Below, piece by piece: positions 21,001 through 29,702 of a stretch of DNA of 30,832 bases. Both the position numbers and the translations under genes were made by a program. The notes beneath the pieces are model-generated. The model was given only the letters and a program-made list of their open reading frames with translations, did not search any database and was not told where the DNA came from. The DNA is from a virus. How positions within the stretch are numbered: the stretch's first letter is position 1; every line of letters begins with the position of its first letter. Location: IMG/VR virus record IMGVR_UViG_3300018424_000130, positions 1 through 30,832 of that record; one strand, given 5' to 3'.

Positions 21001-24000
21001 ATGCCGCCATACGAGGACTTCTCTTCTGAAGACCTTGCCGAAGAAATCTGGGCCATGACGGAGCGTGAAGAGCCGAGCATGGTCAAGGCGTTCTTGGCGG
21101 CGATGGCGTCTTTGCTCGGCGTGAGCACGGTTTACCGTCTCACCCAGCGAGTTGACGACGGCGAAATCATGGGCATGTCCGAGGTTGTCAACGACGCTCT
21201 TGCACAAGTCGAAGTCGATAGTGGAGCTTTTGCTCCTGTTCAGCAGTCGGTAATGCAGCAGGCAGGTCAGTTGACGGCTGATGCTATTGGTCCTGCTTAC
21301 AACGGTGTTTCTCCTCGTGCCCTTACAGCCGCCAGCAACATCACGAGCTACCTCGTTCGTTACGTCAGCGAGTCGATCCAAGAAAACCTTCGCCAGATCA
21401 TCAGAGATCAAATCGAGGGCGTCATTACTCGTGATGAAGCTCGCCGTCGTATCAGGCAACAAGTTGGCCTTCTACCTCAGCACGCTTTGGCGGTTCAGAA
21501 TCTTGAGTCGAACTTGTTGGCCTCGGGGATGTCAATCGCTCAGGCGCAAGCTCAGGCGGCTGCGTATGCTGAGCGATTGCTTCGGTATCGAGCCGAGATG
21601 ATCTCTCGGACAGAAGTTGCTCGGGCTGCTTCGGTCGGTCAGCAGGAGTATTGGGAGCAGTTGGCCGACGATGGCTTCTTGCCGCCGAACACATTGCGGA
21701 AGTGGATCGTCACTCCTGACGAAAAGCTTTGCGAAATCTGCGGGCCGATGGACGACTTGCTCATTCCTCTTGATGGCTTTTGGAACTTGAACAACGGCGA
21801 TCAGGTGTACTACCCCACGGATTCTCACCCGAACTGCCGTTGTTCGATGGGGCTAGTTTTCCCCGACCAGTTTGGCAAAGCTGACCCGCTCGGCTTGCAG
21901 CGGTGGTTGGCGATGCGCCCCACTGTTGTGAAGCACGCCAATCACGACCAGAAGAGTCATGGCAATTGGGCGAAGGATCGCCCCAGTTCATCTCAGCTCA
22001 GCGCTGAAGAGTTGGCCGAAGAGATAGAGCAGTGGAAGCAAAACTATTGGTCGCTTCTCCAACAAGCCGTGAGGTACACCACGGCAAAAGGCACCGTTTC
22101 GTCAGGGTCGTATCTGCAAGGTGCAGAACTGGTTGGAAAAATTACTGGTGCCAAGCCTGACGCAGTGGCGCTCGCTGCTGCGAGCGACACCCCTGCTACC
22201 GATGCAAAGATGGGGTTCTTCAGGGAAGAGGACTTCGGCCGCATTGCAGAAGAAATTATGAAGATCGGCCTGCTCAGGGACGAGTTGGAAGCGGCGTACT
22301 CTTTCAAGCCCAGTGACGGCTCTGACAGAACGACGGTAATGGCCGCCGCTGAGATTGAATGGTACAGAGACGCCGTTCAAGTGCAGATTCCCGGACTGGA
22401 GAAGATCGGAGAGTTGCTGAGTTCCTACCTCGAAGGCTCCCGGCTTCTGGCTGACAATGTTGACCTCGACTTGCTCACTACACCTCCGCCCGACGGCAAG
22501 ATGACTTCGTGGGCAGATTCAGTCGCTAGCAACTCTGATGGCGGGGTGGGGTTCGTGGAAGCGGTCAGGCGGCTGGCGAAATTCACCAATACTGGGGCTG
22601 GAGGATACGCCCAGTTGATGACAGCATCAGGCGAGTTGCTGAGCGCACACATCCGCAAGGCAATGAGCCAGCAAAACTTGTTTACGGCCAGTGAAGCCAA
22701 GCTGGATGAGTCAGTGGGCACCTACAACCTTGCTCGTGGGCCTGAGGCTTACCAGCTAGAGCAGCCACTCCCGTATTACGAGTTCAGTGACCCCCTCTTT
22801 GAGATGCTGCCTCCGAGCACTTACAGGGCAATCAGCAACATCTTGGACGTTGCGCTGGCTGATCCGGGTACTGCCCCTATTGATACCAGCGGCATGGGGA
22901 TAACTACTCTTTACAACCGGATGGTTGCCGGAGCCGTCAAGCACTCGGTGAACGGCCGTCTTGCTGAACGCATCTATGAGCAGACGAACGGTGGCTTCCT
23001 CTACCCCAGCGCACCCGGCCCTTCGCCAATGAAGGTCATTTACGATGTCGTAAACGATCAAACGAGAGCTTGGGCAACCTCGGCAGCTTCTAAGGATTCG
23101 GCCCTGCTTCAGCAGGTCGTGGCCGACATGGTTGGCCGCCCCGAATCATTCGACAGCTTTGCCGAGCGGCAAAACCATGTTCGCATGGACGAAAACCGGT
23201 TCACTGCGATCACTAGAGTATACGCTCAGGCGGTTTACGCCGAGACGCAGGCACTGCTGGGCATCAAGCCTGAGAATCGAACTGTCAGGGCAGCTAGGGG
23301 CACCACGCTGTCCCCAGACACTGAGTTCGAGTTGCCAGCAAAGGTGGTGGAGGCAGCAATTCTTGAAGGGAGCGGGACGCAAAGTACGAGGCTGAGGGAT
23401 TCGTCGTGGGAAGTTTCGACCGACACGATCGGTAGGCAACCGCTGTCGTCTTGGGCCACGGACACACAGGTGGCCCATACCTTTGCCAATCTCAACCCGG
23501 TCAGCAGTGGCCAAGTGCCAAGCTACGGTGCGTTCCATCTTGTGCAGCGAGCATCAGTTCCTGCCTCACAAATCTTCTCCACCGCCCTGACTGGGCCGGG
23601 ATGCTTGGCGGAGCAGGAAGTCATTGTTCTTGAAGGCACGAGGGGCAAGACGAGCCTCTCAGTTGTATTCGAGGGCGGGCGCAACGAAAATAACGGGGCG
23701 CTGCAACGTGCCCAAGCCCGTGACGCTGACGGCGATGGCTGGATTTACGAGGGCACCGAGCAGGAAATGTTCGTCGGGAAGGTTAGCAAGGCGGGCAAGA
23801 AGTTCAAGTACGACCGCAAGGTGCCCTTGCAGAACCGTGTGGGGATCGCCTCGCTACTTACTTGGATTCCCGACAACTGGGATGCTGCCTACCTTGATGA
23901 AGAGCCAGTCGAAAAGCACGCTTCCCACGATCAGAAGAGCCACGGCAATTGGGCCAAGGGGCGGTCGGGCAAACCGCTTTGGGAGCAAGTTGTCGATGCG

Positions 24001-27000
24001 TGGGACGCAATCCTGAAGCCAAGTAGCCAATCGGATGTCATGGAGGCTTTCCCAGAGCGCTTTGAGCAGCGGTATCTTGCCGAACGTGGCGTCAAAACCA
24101 AGTATCTAAAAATTGGCGAAACCATCACTAGAAGCGAGCAGACGCCCGACGGGCGCTGGCAGCTTTACGACATAACTCCGTGGGACACCAAGAATCTTGG
24201 TTCGCCTTACGCTGGAGATAACCGACCGACGACTGTGCCCGGTAGTCGTGGCAACGACATGAGTAACCCCAATGTGCGGGTCGAAGGCTCTGAGCGCCCC
24301 GGCGACTTTGTGTATCGGGTGATGGCCGAGTCCGAGTACCAGCAAGCGATGGAGCGTGGATACTTCGGGTCCGATCAGCGGATGAACCTTGGCAACGAAG
24401 GCACTGTGTTTTCCAAGGACAAGACAGGGACTTTCTACTGGCCGAAGGAAGAGCCTGCTCGGATCGTTCGCTTCAAGTACGACCCAGAAATCATGTACTA
24501 CGACAAGGCCGACGAGTACATCAAGACTGGATCGCACTACGTCGATACGGGCGAGGGTGGCTACAACAGGACAGAAGTCAACCCGGTAATCAAGCCGGTG
24601 CCTTTTGATCTTGTTGATGAGGTTTCGGCGCTACTGCCTAGTAAGAACGACATCCAAGCCGACCGTGACGAGCGCCAAAAAGTTGGCAAGCACGCTTCCC
24701 ACGATCAGAAGAGCCACGGCAACTGGGCAAGAGGTGTCGGAGTTCCCGAGGGCTATGTCGCCTTGTCCGCCGAGGAGTACGCCGAGTGGGACCAGAGCAA
24801 TGCTCCGAGAAGTTCCTTTGCTTACTCGACCAAGGCGGGCTTCCTCGTTGACTCGGCTGACATCAAGCCGACCAACTCTCCTCAAGAGTTCTTTGAGAGA
24901 GAGCTTGGTCAAACTTTTGATGGCAGTGGCGTAAACCCAAAAACCGGTCGTCCTTACAACTCCATCGCTGAACAAATAGTCAACTCAATTTCGCCAAGCA
25001 ATTTGAAAAGGGCTGTCGATCAAATCTTCGGTGCCACGATTACAACTCCTGATGGGAAGCGAACAATCACCTGCAAGGTTCTCGCTGTCACCGAAAAATC
25101 CGGCCAGCTACAAGTAGATTGTGACATCAACCTGCGGGATAACCAAACAGGTCGAATATTCAACACCGGCAGCACGATCTGGCGAAACTTGTCTTGGTCT
25201 GGCGCAGATGGCAAGGTCAAAAACAGGCTGTTCACTCTGGCCGAATCTTTGCAGGAGCAAGGGTTTGGCAGTACGTTACTTCGCCACTGGGAGGACCAGC
25301 AGGCGCTGGCAGGGTTTGACGAGGCAGTAGTTCATGCTGTCTCGAACTACAGCGACATGAACGGTGGATACGTCTGGCTCAAGACTGGCTACGAACCGAA
25401 AGACCCCGACCTTGTTATCGAGCAAGTAGGTGGTCCCCAAAGTTTGATAGGGCAAGTTTTCAATTTTGATATAGCCCCAGACTTGAAAAAGCAGTTGACG
25501 GCTGAGTTCAAGGAAACTTGGGAAGAGGCTGCTGTCGAGAGTCTCGGTGTTGGTCAGCCGGGATCAAACGTCACGCTTGGCGATATTAGGGCAGAGATCG
25601 ACAGGAGGGTGGAAAATTTGGTGGGCTGGGTTGCTCAGTCTTACAGGGATGAGGCGATTACGACCGCATCAAATACGCCGTTCACGCTATCCAGCGCCAA
25701 AGACATCTTGAACTTCGGCCATGAGGTTTACAACTCATTGGAATTGGTGAATGTCAACATTGATCGGAGCGACACCAGACTGTTCTTTGACAACGGTGAG
25801 CAGTTTGAGGGCTTTCAGGATTTAGTTTCCATTGACCCTCGGCGTTACATCGACAGGGATGACATGGAGAAACATTGGGTGGACATTCTGAAGAGCAAGG
25901 CTAAATGGGAAGGCTCAAAACGCTTGTCTCCTCGCCCTGACCGTGACTCTGACCAGCGACTTGTCCGGCTGGATGAGATCGACCGTGACGGAGACGGAAT
26001 CATTTTGGAAGGCACCGAGTTTGAGCGTTTCGTCGGAAAGTCGTTGCGTGGCCCGAAGGCACCTAAGTCGATAGTGGAGCTTTACAACTGGTGGGTTGAC
26101 AACGACCCAGCCGCTTGGGAGAAAGATGTTCCAGAAGTACAGGCCAGTTATCGCCGGTTCTTCGATTCCATTGACAAGCCAGTCGAAAAGCACGCCGATC
26201 ACGACCAGAAGACTCACGGGAACTGGGCTAAGGGGCGGAAGAAGAAGCAGGCTGCCCGTCGAGTGCTAGTCGGTGCGGCTGCCCTGAAGCCGTTTGCTGA
26301 CCGAGAGTATTCTCGCCCCTTAGGGGAGTTCTATGCCGAGGAGTACGGCTGGCAAAGCGACAAGCCTATGGAGTATGAGAAGCTGTACGAGCAGTCGTTC
26401 TCGCCTTTCCCCTTTGACAAAGAACGCCAAATGTGGCCGCCTGAAACCTACGAGCAGGGGTTCGAGGAGTTCAAGGGCAATGAAGAAGAGTGGGAAGGGT
26501 GGAAGCGCAAGAAGCTCAAAGAGCTAGGCTTAGACTACGAGCAGGATATTCGCTTCCTTGATTGGGAAGGGGGCGAATACTTCGGCCGACGCTTCACGGA
26601 CTACAAGCGCACTTCGGATACTGAGCCAAAAGATGCTCACGAAGCGGTGATGGGCCTTACCCGTAGCGGCGGCGGCCTTGACTTCAAAGAGTTCACTGAG
26701 AACTACGAACCGAGCATCCGAACGGCACTTGGCGGTTTCAGGGGCTACACCCTCAATGACCTTGATGTGGTTTTTTGGAACGGGTGGAGGCAAAGCCCCT
26801 ATGAAGATTCATCTTTCCCGGCGAATCGAGTTCGGACAGCGATGCATATTGCAGCAGTTCAGCTCTTCAATGAGGAGCGCAACATGGAGAGTTGGCTCAA
26901 AGGTGTCAGGGAATACAGAGATGGAAATCCGGGCGACCCATATGCCATAGATGCTTACCGAGCCAGCGAGTTGATAATCGCCCCCGACGAGCGACAGCAA

Positions 27001-28608
27001 AAAGGCGTCCAAGCAGCCCGTGGATGGTGGGAGCACAACTACGCCGAGACGCAGAAAGCGTTTGCGGATGCCGGTGTAACGCATGTGGCTCTGACCCGTG
27101 GCTACACCAAGCGCTTTGAGGGCGACACAGTAACCCCGAGAGAAGCCACTGCGGTGTCGTCGTGGACGGCTAACCCTGAAATGGCTGCTCGGTTCGCTGG
27201 AGGTTTCGGGGTGTTCGATCCACCGCCCGGTTACTTCAATCCGAATCCACCATGGAGGAATACGAGGGGGACAGTGGTCTATGACTTGGTGCCAGTCGAG
27301 GACATCGCCTTGGTCATAGGTGGAACCGAGAGTGAAGTCGTCGTCATCAACCGCCCCGGCAAGTCGTATCCCTCCATGACTTTCCCCGAGGGCACGCAGG
27401 ACACTCAGGCCGCTGAGATAATTAGCAGCCGCCTCCAAGGGATGATCGATCGTGACAACGATGGAATCGTTGGCGAGGGAACCGATCAAGAACGCTTCGT
27501 CGGCAAGCACGCCAATCACGACCAGAAGACTCATGGCAACTGGGCTAGGGGCCGAAGCCTAGATGTAATCAAAGAGTTCGATTGGAAGTCGAAGGGAATG
27601 GAAAGCGCTCAAATGACTTACAACTGGCTCGATGCCAATGGTGTCACGGTGTTTCCGTCTCAGCCGGGTGTGGGCACCGCATTCTTCACGAGCCGAGCAG
27701 GGGAGCTGCCGGGTAAAGCGATAGTTCGCAATGACTCGGGTGAGATGGAAGTAGTTGACATCACTATTTCTGACCCTTTCACTGTGGGTGGCTGGGGAAA
27801 CATTAGGAACCCGAAACTCACGCCTAAGCAAAAGAAGGCCATTCTGGACACGTTGAACAAGATCAGCCCAGAGTTCCGCCCCACTCATGTGAAGGTAGCC
27901 GCGAAGTCCAACATCGGTGGAGGGTGGTATGTTCAGAACCAAGATGTGCTTCGTAGTAACGAAATTGTGATTTCGCTGTGGTCAATTCCGGGGATATTTG
28001 AGAACGACGAGGTATGGGAGGTTTTCAAGAATGAGCCTGAGTTGGCGGCGGCGATTGGCAAGCCTTTGGACGAAATATCACGTTGGAAAAAGTACATCCA
28101 AACCTTGCAAACCAGACCGTCTGAGGAAGCTTGGGGTCATCTCGAAAAAACTGTGATCCACGAGGCTGGGCACGCCGCTGAACGACGGATGTGGGAAGGT
28201 CTTTCGCCTCTTGATGAGCAGGTCTGGAGGAGTCACATCAGCGCTAAGTGGATTGACGAGACTCGTGTCTTCTTCAATGAACACTTCCAAGTGCTTGAGA
28301 TTCTTGGCATCGCCGGGGCGGGCAGGTATAGAAATGGCCCCGGCGACCAGCACTACTACTTGGCTGCGACGAATCAGCTTGGAGACACAGTTTTGGGAAA
28401 GAGGTTGAAGTTGAAGCACAGTTCGGAAAATGATTCCCAAAGTGACGCTCGGGCTGACGCCGAACTTTTTGCTGAGTGGTTTCGGTTCGGGGTTCAGGGT
28501 CTTCCGTTCCCGAATGGTCACATCATTGATGAGTTCTTTGACGGTGTGATTGACGGTGATGGGGATGGTTTTGTGTTCGACGGCACCGATCAGGAAAGGC
28601 GAGCGTGA
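21001..28608 (+). CDS. Giant modular head protein: SPP1 gp7/Mu F domain plus effector-like modules
   Basis: A 2535-residue protein with RBS AAGGAG. Residues 1-310 are a minor head/morphogenesis domain (ISRTEVARA, C244/C247, H276-P-N-C279-x-C281). Linker KHAxHDQK(S/T)HGNWA recurs at residues 311, 972, 1230, 1730 and 2169. Module 1 ends in an ART-like domain (RAARG R766, SSWATD about 816, E871-Q-E873). Module 2 (987-1229) has a YRVMxxxEY ... YFxSDQRMN pattern. Module 3 contains a GNAT-like stretch (QGFGSTLL at about 1420, GGYVWLKTGYE). Module 4 is a second ART-like domain (LTRGY R2033, SSWTANPEMAARF, E2110-S-E2112). Module 5 is a zincin (HEAGH 2387-2391, later ELFAEWF). EF-hand-like loops mark several module ends. 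I infer head-packaged effectors, comparable to T4 Alt and internal proteins; processing is not proven. Confidence 0.85.
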   Translation: MPPYEDFSSEDLAEEIWAMTEREEPSMVKAFLAAMASLLGVSTVYRLTQRVDDGEIMGMSEVVNDALAQVEVDSGAFAPVQQSVMQQAGQLTADAIGPAYNGVSPRALTAASNITSYLVRYVSESIQENLRQIIRDQIEGVITRDEARRRIRQQVGLLPQHALAVQNLESNLLASGMSIAQAQAQAAAYAERLLRYRAEMISRTEVARAASVGQQEYWEQLADDGFLPPNTLRKWIVTPDEKLCEICGPMDDLLIPLDGFWNLNNGDQVYYPTDSHPNCRCSMGLVFPDQFGKADPLGLQRWLAMRPTVVKHANHDQKSHGNWAKDRPSSSQLSAEELAEEIEQWKQNYWSLLQQAVRYTTAKGTVSSGSYLQGAELVGKITGAKPDAVALAAASDTPATDAKMGFFREEDFGRIAEEIMKIGLLRDELEAAYSFKPSDGSDRTTVMAAAEIEWYRDAVQVQIPGLEKIGELLSSYLEGSRLLADNVDLDLLTTPPPDGKMTSWADSVASNSDGGVGFVEAVRRLAKFTNTGAGGYAQLMTASGELLSAHIRKAMSQQNLFTASEAKLDESVGTYNLARGPEAYQLEQPLPYYEFSDPLFEMLPPSTYRAISNILDVALADPGTAPIDTSGMGITTLYNRMVAGAVKHSVNGRLAERIYEQTNGGFLYPSAPGPSPMKVIYDVVNDQTRAWATSAASKDSALLQQVVADMVGRPESFDSFAERQNHVRMDENRFTAITRVYAQAVYAETQALLGIKPENRTVRAARGTTLSPDTEFELPAKVVEAAILEGSGTQSTRLRDSSWEVSTDTIGRQPLSSWATDTQVAHTFANLNPVSSGQVPSYGAFHLVQRASVPASQIFSTALTGPGCLAEQEVIVLEGTRGKTSLSVVFEGGRNENNGALQRAQARDADGDGWIYEGTEQEMFVGKVSKAGKKFKYDRKVPLQNRVGIASLLTWIPDNWDAAYLDEEPVEKHASHDQKSHGNWAKGRSGKPLWEQVVDAWDAILKPSSQSDVMEAFPERFEQRYLAERGVKTKYLKIGETITRSEQTPDGRWQLYDITPWDTKNLGSPYAGDNRPTTVPGSRGNDMSNPNVRVEGSERPGDFVYRVMAESEYQQAMERGYFGSDQRMNLGNEGTVFSKDKTGTFYWPKEEPARIVRFKYDPEIMYYDKADEYIKTGSHYVDTGEGGYNRTEVNPVIKPVPFDLVDEVSALLPSKNDIQADRDERQKVGKHASHDQKSHGNWARGVGVPEGYVALSAEEYAEWDQSNAPRSSFAYSTKAGFLVDSADIKPTNSPQEFFERELGQTFDGSGVNPKTGRPYNSIAEQIVNSISPSNLKRAVDQIFGATITTPDGKRTITCKVLAVTEKSGQLQVDCDINLRDNQTGRIFNTGSTIWRNLSWSGADGKVKNRLFTLAESLQEQGFGSTLLRHWEDQQALAGFDEAVVHAVSNYSDMNGGYVWLKTGYEPKDPDLVIEQVGGPQSLIGQVFNFDIAPDLKKQLTAEFKETWEEAAVESLGVGQPGSNVTLGDIRAEIDRRVENLVGWVAQSYRDEAITTASNTPFTLSSAKDILNFGHEVYNSLELVNVNIDRSDTRLFFDNGEQFEGFQDLVSIDPRRYIDRDDMEKHWVDILKSKAKWEGSKRLSPRPDRDSDQRLVRLDEIDRDGDGIILEGTEFERFVGKSLRGPKAPKSIVELYNWWVDNDPAAWEKDVPEVQASYRRFFDSIDKPVEKHADHDQKTHGNWAKGRKKKQAARRVLVGAAALKPFADREYSRPLGEFYAEEYGWQSDKPMEYEKLYEQSFSPFPFDKERQMWPPETYEQGFEEFKGNEEEWEGWKRKKLKELGLDYEQDIRFLDWEGGEYFGRRFTDYKRTSDTEPKDAHEAVMGLTRSGGGLDFKEFTENYEPSIRTALGGFRGYTLNDLDVVFWNGWRQSPYEDSSFPANRVRTAMHIAAVQLFNEERNMESWLKGVREYRDGNPGDPYAIDAYRASELIIAPDERQQKGVQAARGWWEHNYAETQKAFADAGVTHVALTRGYTKRFEGDTVTPREATAVSSWTANPEMAARFAGGFGVFDPPPGYFNPNPPWRNTRGTVVYDLVPVEDIALVIGGTESEVVVINRPGKSYPSMTFPEGTQDTQAAEIISSRLQGMIDRDNDGIVGEGTDQERFVGKHANHDQKTHGNWARGRSLDVIKEFDWKSKGMESAQMTYNWLDANGVTVFPSQPGVGTAFFTSRAGELPGKAIVRNDSGEMEVVDITISDPFTVGGWGNIRNPKLTPKQKKAILDTLNKISPEFRPTHVKVAAKSNIGGGWYVQNQDVLRSNEIVISLWSIPGIFENDEVWEVFKNEPELAAAIGKPLDEISRWKKYIQTLQTRPSEEAWGHLEKTVIHEAGHAAERRMWEGLSPLDEQVWRSHISAKWIDETRVFFNEHFQVLEILGIAGAGRYRNGPGDQHYYLAATNQLGDTVLGKRLKLKHSSENDSQSDARADAELFAEWFRFGVQGLPFPNGHIIDEFFDGVIDGDGDGFVFDGTDQERRA
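21931..21975 (+). repeat. HDQK linker copy 1
   Basis: Encodes KHANHDQKSHGNWAK directly after the head morphogenesis domain. It marks the boundary between the structural domain and the first appended module. Confidence 0.9.
23722..23781 (+). repeat. EF-hand-like loop copy 1
   Basis: Encodes DADGDGWIYEGT followed by EQEMFVGK, a DxDxDG calcium-loop pattern at the end of the first ART-like module, 64 residues before linker copy 2. Confidence 0.8.
23914..23958 (+). repeat. HDQK linker copy 2
   Basis: Encodes KHASHDQKSHGNWAK preceded by EEPVE. It is nearly identical in DNA to copy 3, differing at a few third positions and at the last codon. Confidence 0.9.
24688..24732 (+). repeat. HDQK linker copy 3
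   Basis: Encodes KHASHDQKSHGNWAR. The upstream ADRDERQKVGK looks like a decayed EF-loop/FVGK segment. Confidence 0.9.
25981..26040 (+). repeat. EF-hand-like loop copy 2
   Basis: Encodes DRDGDGIILEGT then EFERFVGK, at the end of the GNAT-like module. Confidence 0.8.
26188..26232 (+). repeat. HDQK linker copy 4
   Basis: Encodes KHADHDQKTHGNWAK, preceded by DKPVE. A spacer of about 50 residues with aromatic and charged residues separates it from the EF-like loop. Confidence 0.9.
27448..27549 (+). repeat. Fused EF-hand-like loop and HDQK linker copy 5
   Basis: The EF-like loop DRDNDGIVGEGT, DQERFVG and the linker KHANHDQKTHGNWAR are joined directly: the K of FVGK is the first K of the linker. 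This shows the two elements are parts of one boundary unit. Confidence 0.9.
28552..28605 (+). repeat. EF-hand-like loop copy at the protein C-terminus
   Basis: Encodes DGDGDGFVFDGT then DQERRA and stop. The giant protein thus ends exactly where other modules have their EF-like boundary, and the next gene begins immediately. Confidence 0.8.
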
Positions 28609-29702
28609 TGCCTGACATCTTTGGCTTACTCTCCTTGCCCAACTTGACGGATGAAGATTTCGACTTCATAGCTGAGGTGCTTGTTGAGTCCGAAAGTGTT
28701 TCTAAGCATGAGGGTGGAGGCCACGACCAGAAGACTCACGGGAACTGGGCAAAGGGGCGGGCGGAGGAGTATCAAGGGCAGCACACCCCACCTGAAGACG
28801 CTGCACCCCTTCACGACTTGTTGGCCGAAGGAACTTGGTTCCCTGATGATGTCTACACTCACCCTCAGTTCTATGTTCACGGTGATGATGATGTCGTGGC
28901 TGAAAGTTTGGCAGCGATCCGAGAGGCACGAGGGAAACCTGACGCCCTCATCACGGTTTACAGGTCAGTCCCGCCGGGGGTGACTTCTATCAACACTGGT
29001 GACTGGGTATCTCTCTCTCGGGCTTACGCCGAGAACCACGGTGCTGAGAGGGACCGTGAGTATTGGGACGCCGACCGTGAATGGACGATTGAAGGGCCGA
29101 CACCTGAGACTACGGCTTCGGGAGTCGGGCAGTGGGTGTCTTACGACAAGCCTCGTGATTGGCCGGTGGTTGAAGCAAAAGTTCCTGCTCGTCTGATCTT
29201 GAACGGCGGCAACGACCTGATTGAGTGGGGCTACTGGGGGCCGGATGTTGAAGACGGTGAGGCGATCTCTAAGCACGCCGAGCACGACCAGAAGTCACAC
29301 GGGAACTGGGCATCCGCTCTCTCAGGCTCGCCGGATCGACCAGAAAGTTTGGGCACCTATCGACCTCCAGCCGAGTTCAATGATCGGATTGGACGGTGCT
29401 ACGAATTGTCTTGGCGCACAGTGACACAAATGCCCAAGCAAGGGTATCTCGTTCATGGTTCAATCCAAGGCGCAGGGAAAGAGCGCATCCCTCATGCTTG
29501 GACCGAAGTCGATGACTTGGCTTATGACCCAGTGTTGGACGAGTGGTTCCCAGCCGAGTTCTATCGTGATATGACGAATGCTGAGGTGGCAGAAAAGTAC
29601 ACCAAGGACGAGGTAAACATGATTGTTACCCGAGAGTTGAACATGGGGCCGTGGCACGACGAACCTTACGGGTTGAAGTGGTATGAGGAGCGGGGCTTGT
29701 GA
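28608..29702 (+). CDS. Two-module putative effector: ART-like domain and papain-like domain with HDQK linkers
   Basis: A 364-residue protein. ATG 28608 overlaps the preceding TGA by one base; GTG 28605 is also possible. Linkers lie at residues 33 and 222. Between them is an ART-like domain with R119 (VYRSVP), S135/S137 in a GDWVSLSRAYAENHG block and E206 (NDLIEWGY), a pattern I recall from phage-borne ADP-ribosyltransferase-like proteins. After the second linker a compact domain carries C264 (GRCYELS), H296 (PHAWTEV) and D307 (AYDPV), a possible Cys-His-Asp thiol hydrolase triad. Its layout continues the polyprotein, as if a module had become a separate gene. Activities are inferred. Confidence 0.75.
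   Translation: MPDIFGLLSLPNLTDEDFDFIAEVLVESESVSKHEGGGHDQKTHGNWAKGRAEEYQGQHTPPEDAAPLHDLLAEGTWFPDDVYTHPQFYVHGDDDVVAESLAAIREARGKPDALITVYRSVPPGVTSINTGDWVSLSRAYAENHGAERDREYWDADREWTIEGPTPETTASGVGQWVSYDKPRDWPVVEAKVPARLILNGGNDLIEWGYWGPDVEDGEAISKHAEHDQKSHGNWASALSGSPDRPESLGTYRPPAEFNDRIGRCYELSWRTVTQMPKQGYLVHGSIQGAGKERIPHAWTEVDDLAYDPVLDEWFPAEFYRDMTNAEVAEKYTKDEVNMIVTRELNMGPWHDEPYGLKWYEERGL
28704..28754 (+). repeat. HDQK linker copy 6 (two extra residues)
   Basis: Encodes KHEGGGHDQKTHGNWAK, a variant with two additional glycine-type residues before HDQK, close to the N-terminus of the second gene. Confidence 0.88.
29271..29315 (+). repeat. HDQK linker copy 7
   Basis: Encodes KHAEHDQKSHGNWAS between the ART-like and papain-like domains. 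Confidence 0.88.
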
